This document shows, in pieces, positions 51,760-60,833 of a stretch of 64,000 bases of DNA. Under the pieces are notes generated by a model. It was given only the letters and a program-made list of their open reading frames with translations. It ran no database searches and had not been told where the DNA came from. Where the stretch lies: contig NZ_CP101750.1 in assembly GCF_026810505.1 (NCBI RefSeq), positions 62,001-126,000 of the forward strand. Reading direction: 5' to 3'. Source of the stretch: Streptomyces sp. Je 1-369. GTDB lineage: Bacteria; Actinomycetota; Actinomycetes; Streptomycetales; Streptomycetaceae. A program made the translations under genes and the position numbers. Numbering within the stretch: position 1 is the first letter of the stretch; each line of letters opens with the position of its first letter.

Positions 51760-52662
51760 TCAGGCCGAGCGCCCGCCGACGTAGGAAAGGTTCAGCCGGC
51801 TGTCGGTGCGCCACTGGTAGTACGACTGGAGCTTGTAGTACTCCTCGCCGCCGGCGGTGACGGCGGCGTAGACCATCTTGGGGGTGTCGGCCCCGTAGGG
51901 GACGCTCTTGAGGAACTGCTCGACCTTGGCGCCCAGGCGGGCGGAGAGCTCCAGCGGGTTCTCGGTCTTGACGCTGTAGGCGATCCGCTCCACGTTCTGT
52001 GAGTCCCAGTTCAAGGTGGTGTAGATGCCGAAGGCCTTCTGGCAGAAGTCGAGCATCTGCTCGCTGGGGTCGGGCAGGCCGATCTCGCGGTGCATCGCCA
52101 GGACCGTCTCGGGGGCCACCACCTCGGAGGAGGCCGCGAAGTACACGTTCATGGTGCGGCTGGCGTAGTCGATGCCGATCAGGTCCACCTGGTCGGCCAG
52201 GCCGTAGCGGGCGAAGAAGTCCTCGGTGGCGGCCAGGCCCGGCGGCATGGAGGCGATCTTGGCCAGGTGCGAGAGCGTCTGGTGGCGGCCGCCGGGGAAG
52301 TACACCCAGATCTTCTTGAAACCGCCCTGCACGCCGAAGTCGACGCCGTAGCTGTCCACCGCGCAGTGCTCCTGCACCTCGGCCAGGAGCGAGTCGATGG
52401 GATGGCCGCCGGGCACGGTGAGGTTCTGCTCCACGGCCACGGCGTAGGGGTCCAGGTGGCCCGGGACGGTGAAGCGGCAGTCGAACTCGCCCTCGTGGCG
52501 CGCGTTGGTGGCCACCCGGAAAGCGATCACGGCGCCCGGCAGGACGTCCTCGTAGGCGGCCAGGATGGGCCACACCTTGTCGCGGTCGCAGGCCACGTCC
52601 AGCAGCCCGGCGGATTCCTCGACGGCAGCGTAGACACCGGCCAGATCGGCGGTTCCCGACAT
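51760..52662 (-). CDS. ABBA-fold aromatic prenyltransferase, copy 2
   Basis: A 300-aa relative of the 49,590 gene: GEFDCRFTVPGHLDPYAVAVEQ, GGFKKIWVYFPGGRHQTLSHLAKIASMP, GIDYASRTMNVYFAASSEV and IYTTLNWDSQNVERIAYSV. Of two adjacent ATGs the second (52,662) is better spaced from GGAGG. Two distinct copies imply either two prenylation sites, two chain lengths or two acceptors. Probably the first gene of a PT-MT-PT transcript. Confidence 0.92.
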   Translation of the reverse strand: MSGTADLAGVYAAVEESAGLLDVACDRDKVWPILAAYEDVLPGAVIAFRVATNARHEGEFDCRFTVPGHLDPYAVAVEQNLTVPGGHPIDSLLAEVQEHCAVDSYGVDFGVQGGFKKIWVYFPGGRHQTLSHLAKIASMPPGLAATEDFFARYGLADQVDLIGIDYASRTMNVYFAASSEVVAPETVLAMHREIGLPDPSEQMLDFCQKAFGIYTTLNWDSQNVERIAYSVKTENPLELSARLGAKVEQFLKSVPYGADTPKMVYAAVTAGGEEYYKLQSYYQWRTDSRLNLSYVGGRSA

Positions 52663-52665
52663 CAT

Positions 52666-53176
52666 TCCTCCAGAGATGGATTACGGCGCCGGTGCAAGCG
52701 GCGGCGGAGTGCGAAGCGGCGCACCGGGGCCCGGGGACGGCTGCGCCCGGGCCCCGGGCGTGGTGCGGGCGGTGCACGGCGTGCGCGGGGGGCGGGGCGC
52801 GCCGGGCCGGGGCGGGCGCGCGGGAAGGCGGCGCCGGGCCGCGGGCCGGGGCGTGCCGCGGCGGCGGCACCGGCCGGTGGTGCGAGGGGGGCTTGGGGGG
52901 TGAGGGCCCGTCAGGTACGCGGGGGTACGCGGAGGTTCCCGGGCCCTGCGGCGCAACTCCCCTGCGGCCAAGGGCTCCACGCTCCGCAGGGAGGGGGCAC
53001 GGCTTTTGGGCAGGGGAGGCGTGCAGAAATAGTGACACGGGCGGGCCCTTACACCAAGAGCCGTTCAAAGTGACGTGGGTCACGTGAAACGGAGGGCGGC
53101 GCCCGCCCGGCCGGGGCAACTCGCGCCGCTGGTGGGGCCGTTGGCGCGCGGCGCCGGCGGAAGGGCGCAACGGGGC
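52666..53176. other. Non-coding spacer with a palindrome upstream of the prenyltransferase transcript
   Basis: About 510 bp without a credible gene. GTGACGTGGGTCAC (53,070-53,083) is an inverted repeat with a 4-bp centre and may be an operator. GC-rich low-complexity words fill 52,700-52,900. Confidence 0.5.
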
Positions 53177-53243
53177 GGCGCGGGTGACCCGTCCCCTGGT
53201 CACCCGCGCCGCTGCTGACTGGGCCCGGCCGGCGGGCCGGGCC
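53177..53243 (-). terminator. Two terminator hairpins after qcrB
   Basis: The first (minus-strand order) pairs 53,222-53,230 with 53,235-53,243 (9 bp, 4-nt loop), 9 bp after the stop. The second pairs GGCGCGGGTGACC (53,177-53,189) with its exact complement at 53,198-53,210 (13 bp, 8-nt loop). Together they end the qcrB transcript. Confidence 0.75.
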
Positions 53244-53251
53244 GTTGGGGG

Positions 53252-54979
53252 TCAGTGCACGGGCTGGTCCGGTCCGCGGCCCTCCAGGGCGCCGGTTTGG
53301 CCGTTGCTCTGCCCGCCCACCTGCCCGCCGGGGTGGCCGTCGGCATGGCCCCCGGGGCCGTGGTCGAGGTGTTCCAGGGCCTGCTGCATCTCCTGGGGGG
53401 TGGGGTTGGCGATCTGCCCGTCGCTCAGCCAGCGGCTGAGCTTGTGGCGCAGCAGCTCGGCGCGGGACTTGGGGTTGGGCACGCCGTCGCGGTCCTCGCG
53501 CACCGGGGCGGGCAGTGCGGGGTGCACCTCGCGGGAGAGCAGGGTGTACTCCTGCCCGCGGCCCAGGCGCTCGTGGACCTCGACGAACTCGCCGTGCGGC
53601 AGGCGCTTGATGCGGCCGGTCTCGCGGCCGTGCAGCAGCTTGTCGCGGTCGCGCAGCTGCAGGCCGATGCAGATCCGCTTGGTGATGACGTAGGTCAGGG
53701 CCGGGATGACGAACACCCCGATGCGCACCGCCCAGGTGATGGCGTTCATGGACAGGTGGAAGCGCTCGGCCAGGATGTCGTTGGCGCCGCCGAAGAACAG
53801 CACCAGGTAGAAGGCGGCCAGCGAGCAGACGAAGGCGGTGCGCACGGGCTGCTCGCGCGGGCGGTCCAGCAGGTGGTGCTCGCGCTTGTCCCCGGTGATC
53901 CAGGCCTCGATGAAGGGCCACAGGCAGGCGATGGCGATCAGCAGGGTGGGCAGCACCACGGCCGGCACCAGCACGCCCATGTTGACGGTGTAGCCGGCGA
54001 CGGCGAACTCCCAGGCGGGGAAGGCGCGCAGGGCGCCTTCCAGGAAGCCCATGTACCAGTCGGGCTGGGATCCCTGGGAGATCTGGTCGGGCCGGTAGGG
54101 CCCGTACACCCACACGGCGTTGATCTGGGCGATGCCCGCCATCAGCGCCAGCACGCCGGAGACCAGGAAGAAGAAGCCGCCGGCCTTGGCCGCGTAGTGC
54201 GGCATCAGGGGCTGGCCGACCACGTTCTGCTGGGAGCGGCCCGGGCCGCGGAACTGGGTGTGCTTTTGGTAGATGACCAGGATCAGGTGGACGGTGACCA
54301 GGGCCAGGATGATGCCGGGCAGCAGCAGGATGTGGAAGCTGTAGAAGCGCGGGATGACGTCGGTGGCGGGGAATTCGCCGCCGAACAGGAACATCGTCAG
54401 GTAGGTGCCGACCAGCGGGATGGCCAGGGTGACGCCCTCGGCGATGCGCAGGCCGGTGCCCGAGAGGAGGTCGTCGGGCAGCGAGTAGCCCAGGAAGCCC
54501 TCCAGGGTGACCAGGATCAGCAGGACCACGCCGATGAGCCAGTTCAGCTCGCGGGGCTTGCGGAAGGATCCGGTCAAGAAGTGCCGCAGGGTGTGCGCCA
54601 TGGTCGCGGCGATCATGGTCAGTGCGGCCCAGTGGTGCAGCTGGCGGATGAACAGGCCGCCGCGCACCTCGAAGCTGATGCGCAGGGTGGAGGCGTAGGC
54701 CTCCGACATCTGCACACCCTGCAGCGGGACGTGCGGTCCCTCGTAGACGGTGTGGGCCATGCTCGGGTTGAAGAACATGGTGAGGTACAGGCCGGTGAGG
54801 ATCAGGATGATGAAGCTGTAGAGCGCGATCTCGCCGAACATGAAGGACCAGTGCTCGGGAAAGACCTTGCGCATCAGGGTGCGCCACTGGTAGATCCCGA
54901 GCCGGCCGTCCGCCCAGTCGGCGATGCGTTCGCCCTGCGGTGCCGTGGTCCGCTGCGGCGCCTTGTCGGTGATGCTCAT
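53252..54979 (-). CDS. qcrB: Cytochrome b subunit of the cytochrome bc1-aa3 supercomplex, stand-alone copy
   Basis: A 575-aa protein. Haem-b ligand regions HHWAALTMIAATMAHTLRHF (about 115-134) and RFYSFHILLLPGIILALVTVHL are intact, and the quinol-oxidation loop reads PDWYMG, the actinobacterial form of PEWY. About eight TM helices plus a C-terminal extension ending in a Gly/His/Asn-rich tail (residues about 530-575). In Streptomyces qcrB normally follows qcrC and qcrA; here neither is present and the neighbours are prenyltransferase and FAD-oxygenase genes. A second, inhibitor-tolerant copy for self-protection is the best inference. Confidence 0.93.
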   Translation of the reverse strand: MSITDKAPQRTTAPQGERIADWADGRLGIYQWRTLMRKVFPEHWSFMFGEIALYSFIILILTGLYLTMFFNPSMAHTVYEGPHVPLQGVQMSEAYASTLRISFEVRGGLFIRQLHHWAALTMIAATMAHTLRHFLTGSFRKPRELNWLIGVVLLILVTLEGFLGYSLPDDLLSGTGLRIAEGVTLAIPLVGTYLTMFLFGGEFPATDVIPRFYSFHILLLPGIILALVTVHLILVIYQKHTQFRGPGRSQQNVVGQPLMPHYAAKAGGFFFLVSGVLALMAGIAQINAVWVYGPYRPDQISQGSQPDWYMGFLEGALRAFPAWEFAVAGYTVNMGVLVPAVVLPTLLIAIACLWPFIEAWITGDKREHHLLDRPREQPVRTAFVCSLAAFYLVLFFGGANDILAERFHLSMNAITWAVRIGVFVIPALTYVITKRICIGLQLRDRDKLLHGRETGRIKRLPHGEFVEVHERLGRGQEYTLLSREVHPALPAPVREDRDGVPNPKSRAELLRHKLSRWLSDGQIANPTPQEMQQALEHLDHGPGGHADGHPGGQVGGQSNGQTGALEGRGPDQPVH

Positions 54980-55164
54980 GCCCGTGCGCCCTCCCCTCGC
55001 CGCTGAGTCGTCACAGGCACACCCGGGCCGGCCGGTGAAGGCTCGGTGGCGGGGGCGGCCTGCAGCGGCGCAAACGGGCCCGTGCCGTGAAGCGGGTCGA
55101 ACGCTATCGACACGGTGAGCGGCCGGACAACCGTGCTCAAGCCGGAACCCGGCCCCAACTCCAC

Positions 55165-55186
55165 CGTTTCTCGAGCGAGTTTCGAG
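55165..55186 (-). promoter_or_regulatory. Possible SARP-type direct repeat upstream of qcrB
   Basis: On the minus strand CTCGAAA and CTCGAGA lie 11 bp apart, with a weaker GTGGAGT another 11 bp on. An 11-bp period of TCGAG-like heptamers is how SARP activators bind. No clear -10 follows at the usual distance, so this is weak. The remainder of 54,980-55,477 shows no gene. Confidence 0.25.
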
Positions 55187-55415
55187 TCGCCCCGCCGCGC
55201 AGATGTCATGACCCCGCCCAACTGGGCGGTTTGTGCTGGTGAGTTGGGACGGAGCCGCCGCCCCGGGCCGCCCAAGTAGACCTCAACAGCGGCTAGTTGC
55301 TGCGCTCTTGTCATACCCGAAGCCTATGTCGGGGGCATTTGGCGCGTGCGCCCGGCACCCCCCCTTGCGGGCGCGGGGGCGGGGCGCCGGCGGGGGCGTC
55401 GGCGGAGTGCCGCGG

Positions 55416-55470
55416 GGCGGGTCTGGGTTCCTGGGCGGGTCTGGGTTCCTGGGGGGGGCTGGGTCCCTGG
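55416..55470. repeat. 17/18-bp G-rich repeat
   Basis: Two to three copies of GGGCGGGTCTGGGTTCCT, the last degraded to a G8 run. Directly left of the 9-bp array. Confidence 0.6.
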
Positions 55471-55477
55471 CATCTTC

Positions 55478-55585
55478 GGCGTCTCTGACGTCTCTGTGAT
55501 CTCTGGCGTCTCTGGCGTCTCTGGCGTCTCTGGCGTCTCTGGCGTCTCCGGCGTCTCTGGCGTCTCTGGCGTCTCCGGCGTCTCT
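55478..55585. repeat. 9-bp tandem repeat, 12 units of GGCGTCTCT
   Basis: 108 bp, exactly 12 units; the second and third are GACGTCTCT and GTGATCTCT, several others have a single C for T change. If translated on the minus strand it gives a TPE repeat, but no gene signal supports coding. Lies between qcrB and the FAD oxygenase end. Confidence 0.9.
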
Positions 55586-55619
55586 GTGGTCCGCGCGGGC
55601 CGGGGGCCCGGCCGGCTGT

Positions 55620-58093
55620 TCAGGGGCGGTGGCGCTCGCCGGCCGGGGCCTGGGCCGGGGCCGGCCACTGCGCCGAGGAGCCTGCCGGATGCAGCCGGGC
55701 GGAACCGGCGGCGACCCCGATGGCGGGCACCGCCGGGGCCGGGGCGCGGCGCCGGCGGGCGTGCGCGCCGTGGGTGATGCTGGGCGGCGCCGGCACCGGC
55801 ACCGGCGGCGGGGCGGGGGCGCGGCGGCGGTCCCGGGCGCGGGGGCAGGGCACCACGGCGAGCGGCCCGGCGGCCTGCAGACGCGCCAGCAGCCGGGCGG
55901 CGGCGTGCGGCTCGGTGACGGCCTCGGCCGCGATCCGGGCGGTGACCCGCCGGGCGAGCCAGGCGCGGGGGCCGCGGGGGCAGTCCTGGACGGGGGCGGC
56001 TGCAGGGCTGGGGGTGTCTGCGGGGGCGGCGGCTGTGTATGCGGGGGCGGGGGCGGCTGCCGCGCCTGCGGAGGCGAGGGCGGCTGCTCCGACCGCGGGT
56101 CCGGGGGCGGTTGCGGTGCCGGTAGGGCCGGGGGCGGTTGCGTGTGGCTCGGTGACGGCCTCGGCCGCGATACGAGCGTTGCCCCGCCGGGCGAGCCAGG
56201 CGCGCAGGCCGCGGGGGCGGCCCTGGGCGGGGGCGGGTCGGGGGGTGCCTGCAGGGCTGGGGGCGGCCTCGGTACCTGCGGCGCTTGCGGCGCCGGGGCC
56301 GGGCATGTCCGCAAGGCCGGGGGCGGCTGCAGGGCTGGGCGTGCCGGCGAGGCCGGGGGGACCTGCTGCGCCTGCGGGGCCTATGGGGCGGCCGGGGGCG
56401 GCTGCCGTGCTGGCGGGGTCGGGGGCAGCTGCCGCGCCTGGGGTGGCGGGGGCGGCTAGCGCGCCGGGGGCGGCCTCCGGGCCTGCGGTGCTTGCGGTAC
56501 CGGTGGCGCTCGCCGCGTCTGCGGTGCTTGTCGCGCCAGGAGCGGCTGCCGCGTCGGGGACAGCCTCCGCGCCTGCGGCGCCGGAGCCTGGCGCACGGGC
56601 GGGGCCGGGGGGACCCGCTGCGTCTGCGGGGCGGCCGGGGGCGGCCGTCGTATTTGCGGGGCCGGGGGCAACTGCCGCGCCTGGGGTGGCGGGGACAGCA
56701 CCCGCGCCGGGGGCGGCCTCCGGGCCTGCGGTGCTTGCGGTACCGGTGGCGCTCGCCGCGTCTGCGGCGCTTGCCGCGCCAGGAGTGGCCGCCGCGGCCG
56801 GGGGGCCGGGGGTGCTAGCCGCGTCTGTGGGGCCGGGGGCGGCTGCCGTGCTTGCGGAGGCGGGGGGGGCGGGGTTTCGGGGGTGCTCGGCGGGGGCGGC
56901 ACGGGTGCCGGGCCGGTGGTGTGCAGGTGGCGGGTGCTGGTGTGCCAGGCGGGGGCCAGGCGGTGGGCCAGGGCGCGGCGCAGCCGGTAGGCCAGGCCCA
57001 CCGTGGTGCCGTGGCCGCTGAGCATGCCGTCCAGGACGAGGGCGCTCTGCACGGCGTGGGTCATGCCCTGGCCGTGGGCGGGGTCGGTGACCGCCAGGGC
57101 GTCGCCGACCACGAGGAACTGGTCGGGCCAGCGGCGCAGTTGGTCGTAGTGGCGCCAGCGGTTCTCGGTGCGGGTGCAGGTGTAGACGGGTCCCAGCGGC
57201 GTCGCGCTTTCGATGACGTCGCGCAGCAGCGGGTGGCGCAGCAGGCCCGCGGCGTGCAGCAGGCCGGCGTGGTCGGTGGGCGGCGGGGCGCCGTCGGCGA
57301 AGGTGAGGGTGAGCGCGAGGCGGCCGCCCTCGATGACGTTGAGGGTGCCCTGGCGGGGGTGGCCGGGCGCGGCCAGGAGCAGCAGGCTCTGCCAGTCGGC
57401 GACGTGGCCGATGGGCGGGGCGAAGACGGTGGAGGCGTACGTGGTGCGGGCGGGCACGGCCGTCTCGCGGGGCGGCTCGTAGCCGAGGTCGGCCAGCCAG
57501 TGGGGGGCGCGGGAGGTGTGTCCGGAGGCGTCCACCACGAAGTCGGCGGGTATGAGGCGGCGCGGGCCGTGGCCGTGGGGTCCTGGCCGCTCGCGGCGGC
57601 GGGTCCACACGCCGGTGACGGTGTCGTTGCGGCCGGGCTGCAGGCCCTGGACCTCGTGGCCGGCCAGGAAGGTGACCTTGGGCTCGGCGTGCAGCCGTGC
57701 GCGCAGCACCGCGTCGATCAGGTCGCGGGAGGCGCTGAGCATCGACAGGCCCGCGTCGAAGCGGGGCAGCCAGCCGGCCGGGCCCAGCACCAGGGCGTCC
57801 TGGGACAGGCCGATACGGACCGCGCCGGCGCGTGCGAAGTCCGCTCCGATGCCGGGGAAGAGTTCTTCCAGGCCCTGCTGGGCGGTGGTGGTGAGGCTGT
57901 GGGCGTGCCGGGCCTGGGGCACACCGCGGCGGCGGGCGGCGCCGTGCGGCAGGCGGTCGCGTTCGATGACGGTGACGTGGTCCATGGAGTTGGCCAGGGC
58001 CCGCGCGGCGGTGAGCCCGGCGGGGCCGGCACCGATCACCACGGCGTGGCTGCGGCCCTCGCTCCCGTCGACGCCGCGTGCGTCCTGACTCAT
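55620..58093 (-). pseudogene. FAD-dependent oxygenase gene with repeat-expanded, frameshifted C-terminus
   Basis: From the ATG at 58,093, AVVIGAGPAGLTAARALANS, VIERDRLPHGAARRRGVPQARHAH, DASGHTSRAPHWLADLGY, and VVGDALAVTDPAHGQGMTHAVQSALVLD give a flavin epoxidase/hydroxylase of about 400 residues. The frame then becomes Pro-rich and stops at 56,456. In the neighbouring frame, after about 1 kb of Ala/Pro repeats, the expected family C-terminus appears (RAWLARRVTARIAAEAVTEPHAAARLLARLQAAGPLAVV) and stops at 55,620. A G8 tract near 56,862-56,869 is a likely slip point. So the gene seems to carry an inserted minisatellite plus a frameshift; it may be dead, misassembled, or phase-variable. Candidate role: epoxidation of a prenyl chain. 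Confidence 0.7.
55900..56880. repeat. Minisatellite inside the FAD oxygenase gene
   Basis: Two related long units are each tandemly duplicated: TCGGCCGCGAT plus following bases at 55,924 and 56,161 (offset 237 bp), and a near-identical stretch of about 60 bp starting at 56,461 and 56,704 (offset 243 bp). Both offsets are multiples of three. Between them run GCCGGGGGCGGCTGC-type short repeats. Confidence 0.85.
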
Positions 58094-58800
58094 CTGGGCC
58101 GCCCTTCCGGTGCGTTCGTGGTTGCATCATGCGGCGTGCGCGCGCCCGTACGGCGGGATTTGCCCAACCCCCCACCGCTCCCCCGGCCTTGGGATCCACC
58201 CGCCTCCTCCGCCCCCGGCGCCGCCCCCGTCCGGCGCGGCGCGGCGCGATGTCCCTGGTGGGACCCCATCCGCCCGCCCCGCCCGGCGGCACGGGGCGGG
58301 GCGTGGGCGCGGTGCGGGACGGGGGCGGCCTTCAAGCGGTTCTCGAGGGGGCTGCGACGGGGGCTGTGGCGGACGTCGAGCGGGTGCCGGGGCGTGGGCG
58401 GGAGGGGGCGTGGGTGTGGGTGTGGGAGGGAGGGCGCGGGGCGCCGGGGGTGTGCCCGGTCCGCCACCAGATGCAAGGGGTCACCCGGCCCGGCCCGGGC
58501 GGAGCGGGCTTTCGGCGGGGCGCACGGGGGGCTTTGCGGGGGTTCAGGGGGCGTGTCCGGCCGAGGGGGGTGGATTCGCGTACGGGGAGGGCGACTTGGC
58601 GCGGGAGCCGCTGGGGCCCCTCCGCCGCACCCTCCGGGCACCCCTCCCCCGCGACTGGACCGCACGGTTCCGGGGGGGGGCGGGTGCGGTCCGGGGCAAC
58701 TGGGCTTGGCGGGGCGGGGGTTGACCGAAAGTAGCGGCGGCCGGTGAGGCGGGACGGGGCGGGGCGGGGTGGCGGCCAGGTTTCCGCGTACCTCGTGCCG
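58094..58800. other. Long non-coding, low-complexity stretch
   Basis: About 700 bp upstream of the FAD oxygenase with G/C runs and no credible gene on either strand. The oxygenase promoter should be here but no clear elements were found. Confidence 0.5.
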
Positions 58801-58890
58801 GTACGCACAGACCGGGATGCGCAGACCGGTACGCACAGACCAGTACGCGCAGACCGGTACGCACAGGCCGGTACGCGCAGACCGGTACGC
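58801..58890. repeat. 14-bp tandem repeat (GTACGCRCAGACCG), 6.4 units
   Basis: Units start at 58,801, 58,815, 58,829, 58,843, 58,857, 58,871 and 58,885, alternating CGCACAG and CGCGCAG. Same period as the arrays at 4,551 and 7,607. Located 130 bp beyond the 3' end of the polyprenyl synthase gene. Confidence 0.9.
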
Positions 58891-59020
58891 CGAGCAGTGC
58901 GACGTAGCCCTCTGACCGCCCCTCCCCCCGCCGCCGGCCGGAGGGCGGCCCGGGCCGCCCGGGGCCGCCCGGGGCCGCTTCCCCGGGAGGCGGGGCGGCG
59001 GCTCCGGGCGGGTGGGGTCA

Positions 59021-60100
59021 TCAGGTGGTGCGGTAGGCGACCTGCGTGGCCATCGTGGTCAGTTCGGTGCGCCAGACCGGGTCGATGGGGACCTCGGCGA
59101 TGGCGTCGCAGCCCTGTTCGACCAGGGCGGCGATGTGTTTTTCGACGTCGTCGGGGACGCCGGTGTCCACCAGGCGCCGGCGCACCTCGTCGGGGGTGTG
59201 GCCGGGTCGGGTGATCAGGCTGTGGATGCGTTCGTCGCGCTGCATCGCCCAGCCCAGCAGCAGGGTCATCTTGTGCTGCTGGAAGTCCAGGCCGGCGGGT
59301 TTGCCGGTGTGCGCGGAGTCGCCGAAGGCGTCCAGCAGGTCGTCGCGGAGCTGGAAGGCCTCGCCGACCGCTTCGCCGTACTTGGCGAAGGCGGGGGCCA
59401 GGTCGGCGCGGCCGGCCGCGCTCGCGCCGACGGCCAGCGGCCGGTGGATGGTGTAGTGGCCGGACTTGGCCAGGGCGATCCAGCGGGACAGGCGCGGGTC
59501 GACGGAGAACTCGGCGGCCGCGGTCATGTCCATGTACTGGCCGATCATCAGCTCCGAGCGCAGCTTGTGCCACACCGCGTGCACCGCCGCGGGCGCGGCG
59601 CTCATCAACTGTTCGCTGTAGACCAGGGCCAGGTCGCCGACGAGGAGGGCCACTCCCTCGCCGTAGCGGCGGGATTCGCCCTGCCAGGCCCGGGCGGCGT
59701 GCAGCGCGGTGTGGTGGGCGTGCACGGTGGGCAGGCCGCGCCGGTGGCTGGAGGCGTCGATGACGTCGTCGTGGATGAGGGCGGAGGCGTGCAGCATCTC
59801 CAGGGCGGCGGCGGCCGCCACGACGGCGGGGTCGGCGGGGTCGCCGTCGGCGGCGAGGTAGCCGGCGATGCAGAAGGCGGGGCGGATGCGTTTGCCGCCG
59901 GCCGCGATCAGTTCGCTCAGCGCCTCGACGGCGCCGACCGCGCGGTCGTTCACGCGGGCCCATAACTCGTGTTCGGCGGCGAGGAAGGCGCGCAGGTGTC
60001 CTTCCATTCTCTCCAGCAGATCGTCGCGGGTGCGGCGCGCAGTCGCGGCCAATTCCTGGTCGGTTCCGTCGGTCTGGATACAGGCCATTTCCATAGCCAC
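59021..60100 (-). CDS. Polyprenyl (geranyl/farnesyl/geranylgeranyl) diphosphate synthase
   Basis: A 359-aa trans-prenyltransferase. GGKRIRPAF near the N-terminus, first Asp motif HDDVID (DDxxD, no two-residue insertion), HTG/GKPAGLDFQQHKMTLLL, and second Asp motif QLRDDLLDAF are complete. Ser and Ala stand four to five residues before the first Asp motif, where bulky groups would shorten the product, so C15-C20 is possible, but chain length cannot be fixed. GTG 60,100 fits the AAGGGA site best; ATG 60,094 is an alternative. It probably feeds the ABBA prenyltransferases. Confidence 0.9.
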   Translation of the reverse strand: MAMEMACIQTDGTDQELAATARRTRDDLLERMEGHLRAFLAAEHELWARVNDRAVGAVEALSELIAAGGKRIRPAFCIAGYLAADGDPADPAVVAAAAALEMLHASALIHDDVIDASSHRRGLPTVHAHHTALHAARAWQGESRRYGEGVALLVGDLALVYSEQLMSAAPAAVHAVWHKLRSELMIGQYMDMTAAAEFSVDPRLSRWIALAKSGHYTIHRPLAVGASAAGRADLAPAFAKYGEAVGEAFQLRDDLLDAFGDSAHTGKPAGLDFQQHKMTLLLGWAMQRDERIHSLITRPGHTPDEVRRRLVDTGVPDDVEKHIAALVEQGCDAIAEVPIDPVWRTELTTMATQVAYRTT

Positions 60101-60833
60101 AGCTTTTCCCTTGCGTTGAGGTGGAGCAGGGGGCGGTGTCACCGGGGCGGCCGGGTGGGCCGCCGAGGGGGGGCAGGGGTCGGGGCGCGGCGGGGTGTGG
60201 GGGGGCTGCCGCGGCCGGGCGCGTGCGGCGGCCGGGGGTGGGCCGCCGGCCGGGGGGGTGCCGCAGGAGGGGGCTGGAAGGAGGGGCTGGGAGGGGCGCG
60301 GGCCGGGGGGCGGTAAAGCAGGGTGTCATCCGTCCAAAGCGAAGCCTGAAGAATCCTGGAGTTCTCCTTTAGAAAAGAGGAATCTCAAATTCCCCTTTAG
60401 GGCAGATCGATTACGAAATGAAAAATTTACAACCGCTGGATTACCGCTCCCTTCCCGGTGGGACGCACGTTGACACCCCCCGACCGGTCATGGAACTCTC
60501 CGAGGGCACCCATAGCCGCGTCTAGGCGGCGGTGGGGCCTGGGGAGGCATCGGGGGGATGGACCGTACATGGCAGCTGTATTCACTGTGCGCATCAGGGC
60601 CTACGCCTATCGGGCGGGGCCTGAATTCTTTGCCGGAATTTCCTGAACGGGACCGTTCTGCCACGTGACGATGCGATGTCCGTTCAGCGGCCTGCATCCA
60701 AAGGCTCCGGCCACGCCCCCTTCTTCCTTTTCCGAGGGCCATCGATTCAGCAATTCACTGCGGCATCCGGTACGGAAGATGCGTGTCTTCGTCGTGCCGG
60801 ATGCGGGGCGCGTCAGCTCATGAAGGAGATTCA
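60101..60833. promoter_or_regulatory. Divergent regulatory region with an AT-rich core
   Basis: About 730 bp between divergent genes. 60,340-60,445 is far more AT-rich than the surroundings and contains GGAATCTCAAATTCC (60,379-60,393), an inverted repeat, flanked by CTCCTTTAG / CCCCTTTAG direct repeats. TTGACA at 60,469-60,474 faces right without a good -10. ATGAAGGAG before 60,834 is the ribosome site of the next gene. No other gene is seen. Confidence 0.45.

Noticed and set aside
53252..54979. The ordinary housekeeping qcrB locus
   Set aside because: qcrA, qcrC and cytochrome oxidase genes are absent on both sides; instead there are repeats, terminators and biosynthetic genes.
55324..55668. 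Minus-strand frame encoding a Thr-Pro-Glu repeat protein
   Set aside because: It is the 9-bp array read in one frame; no ribosome site, no non-repeat domain, and composition fits non-coding slippage DNA.
58801..58890. Iterons or a CRISPR array
   Set aside because: Units are contiguous 14-mers without spacers, and no replication-initiator or cas gene is near.
58332..60329. 665-codon minus-strand frame overlapping the prenyl synthase
   Set aside because: Arg/Pro-rich shadow of the synthase in another frame; the synthase frame has the Asp motifs.
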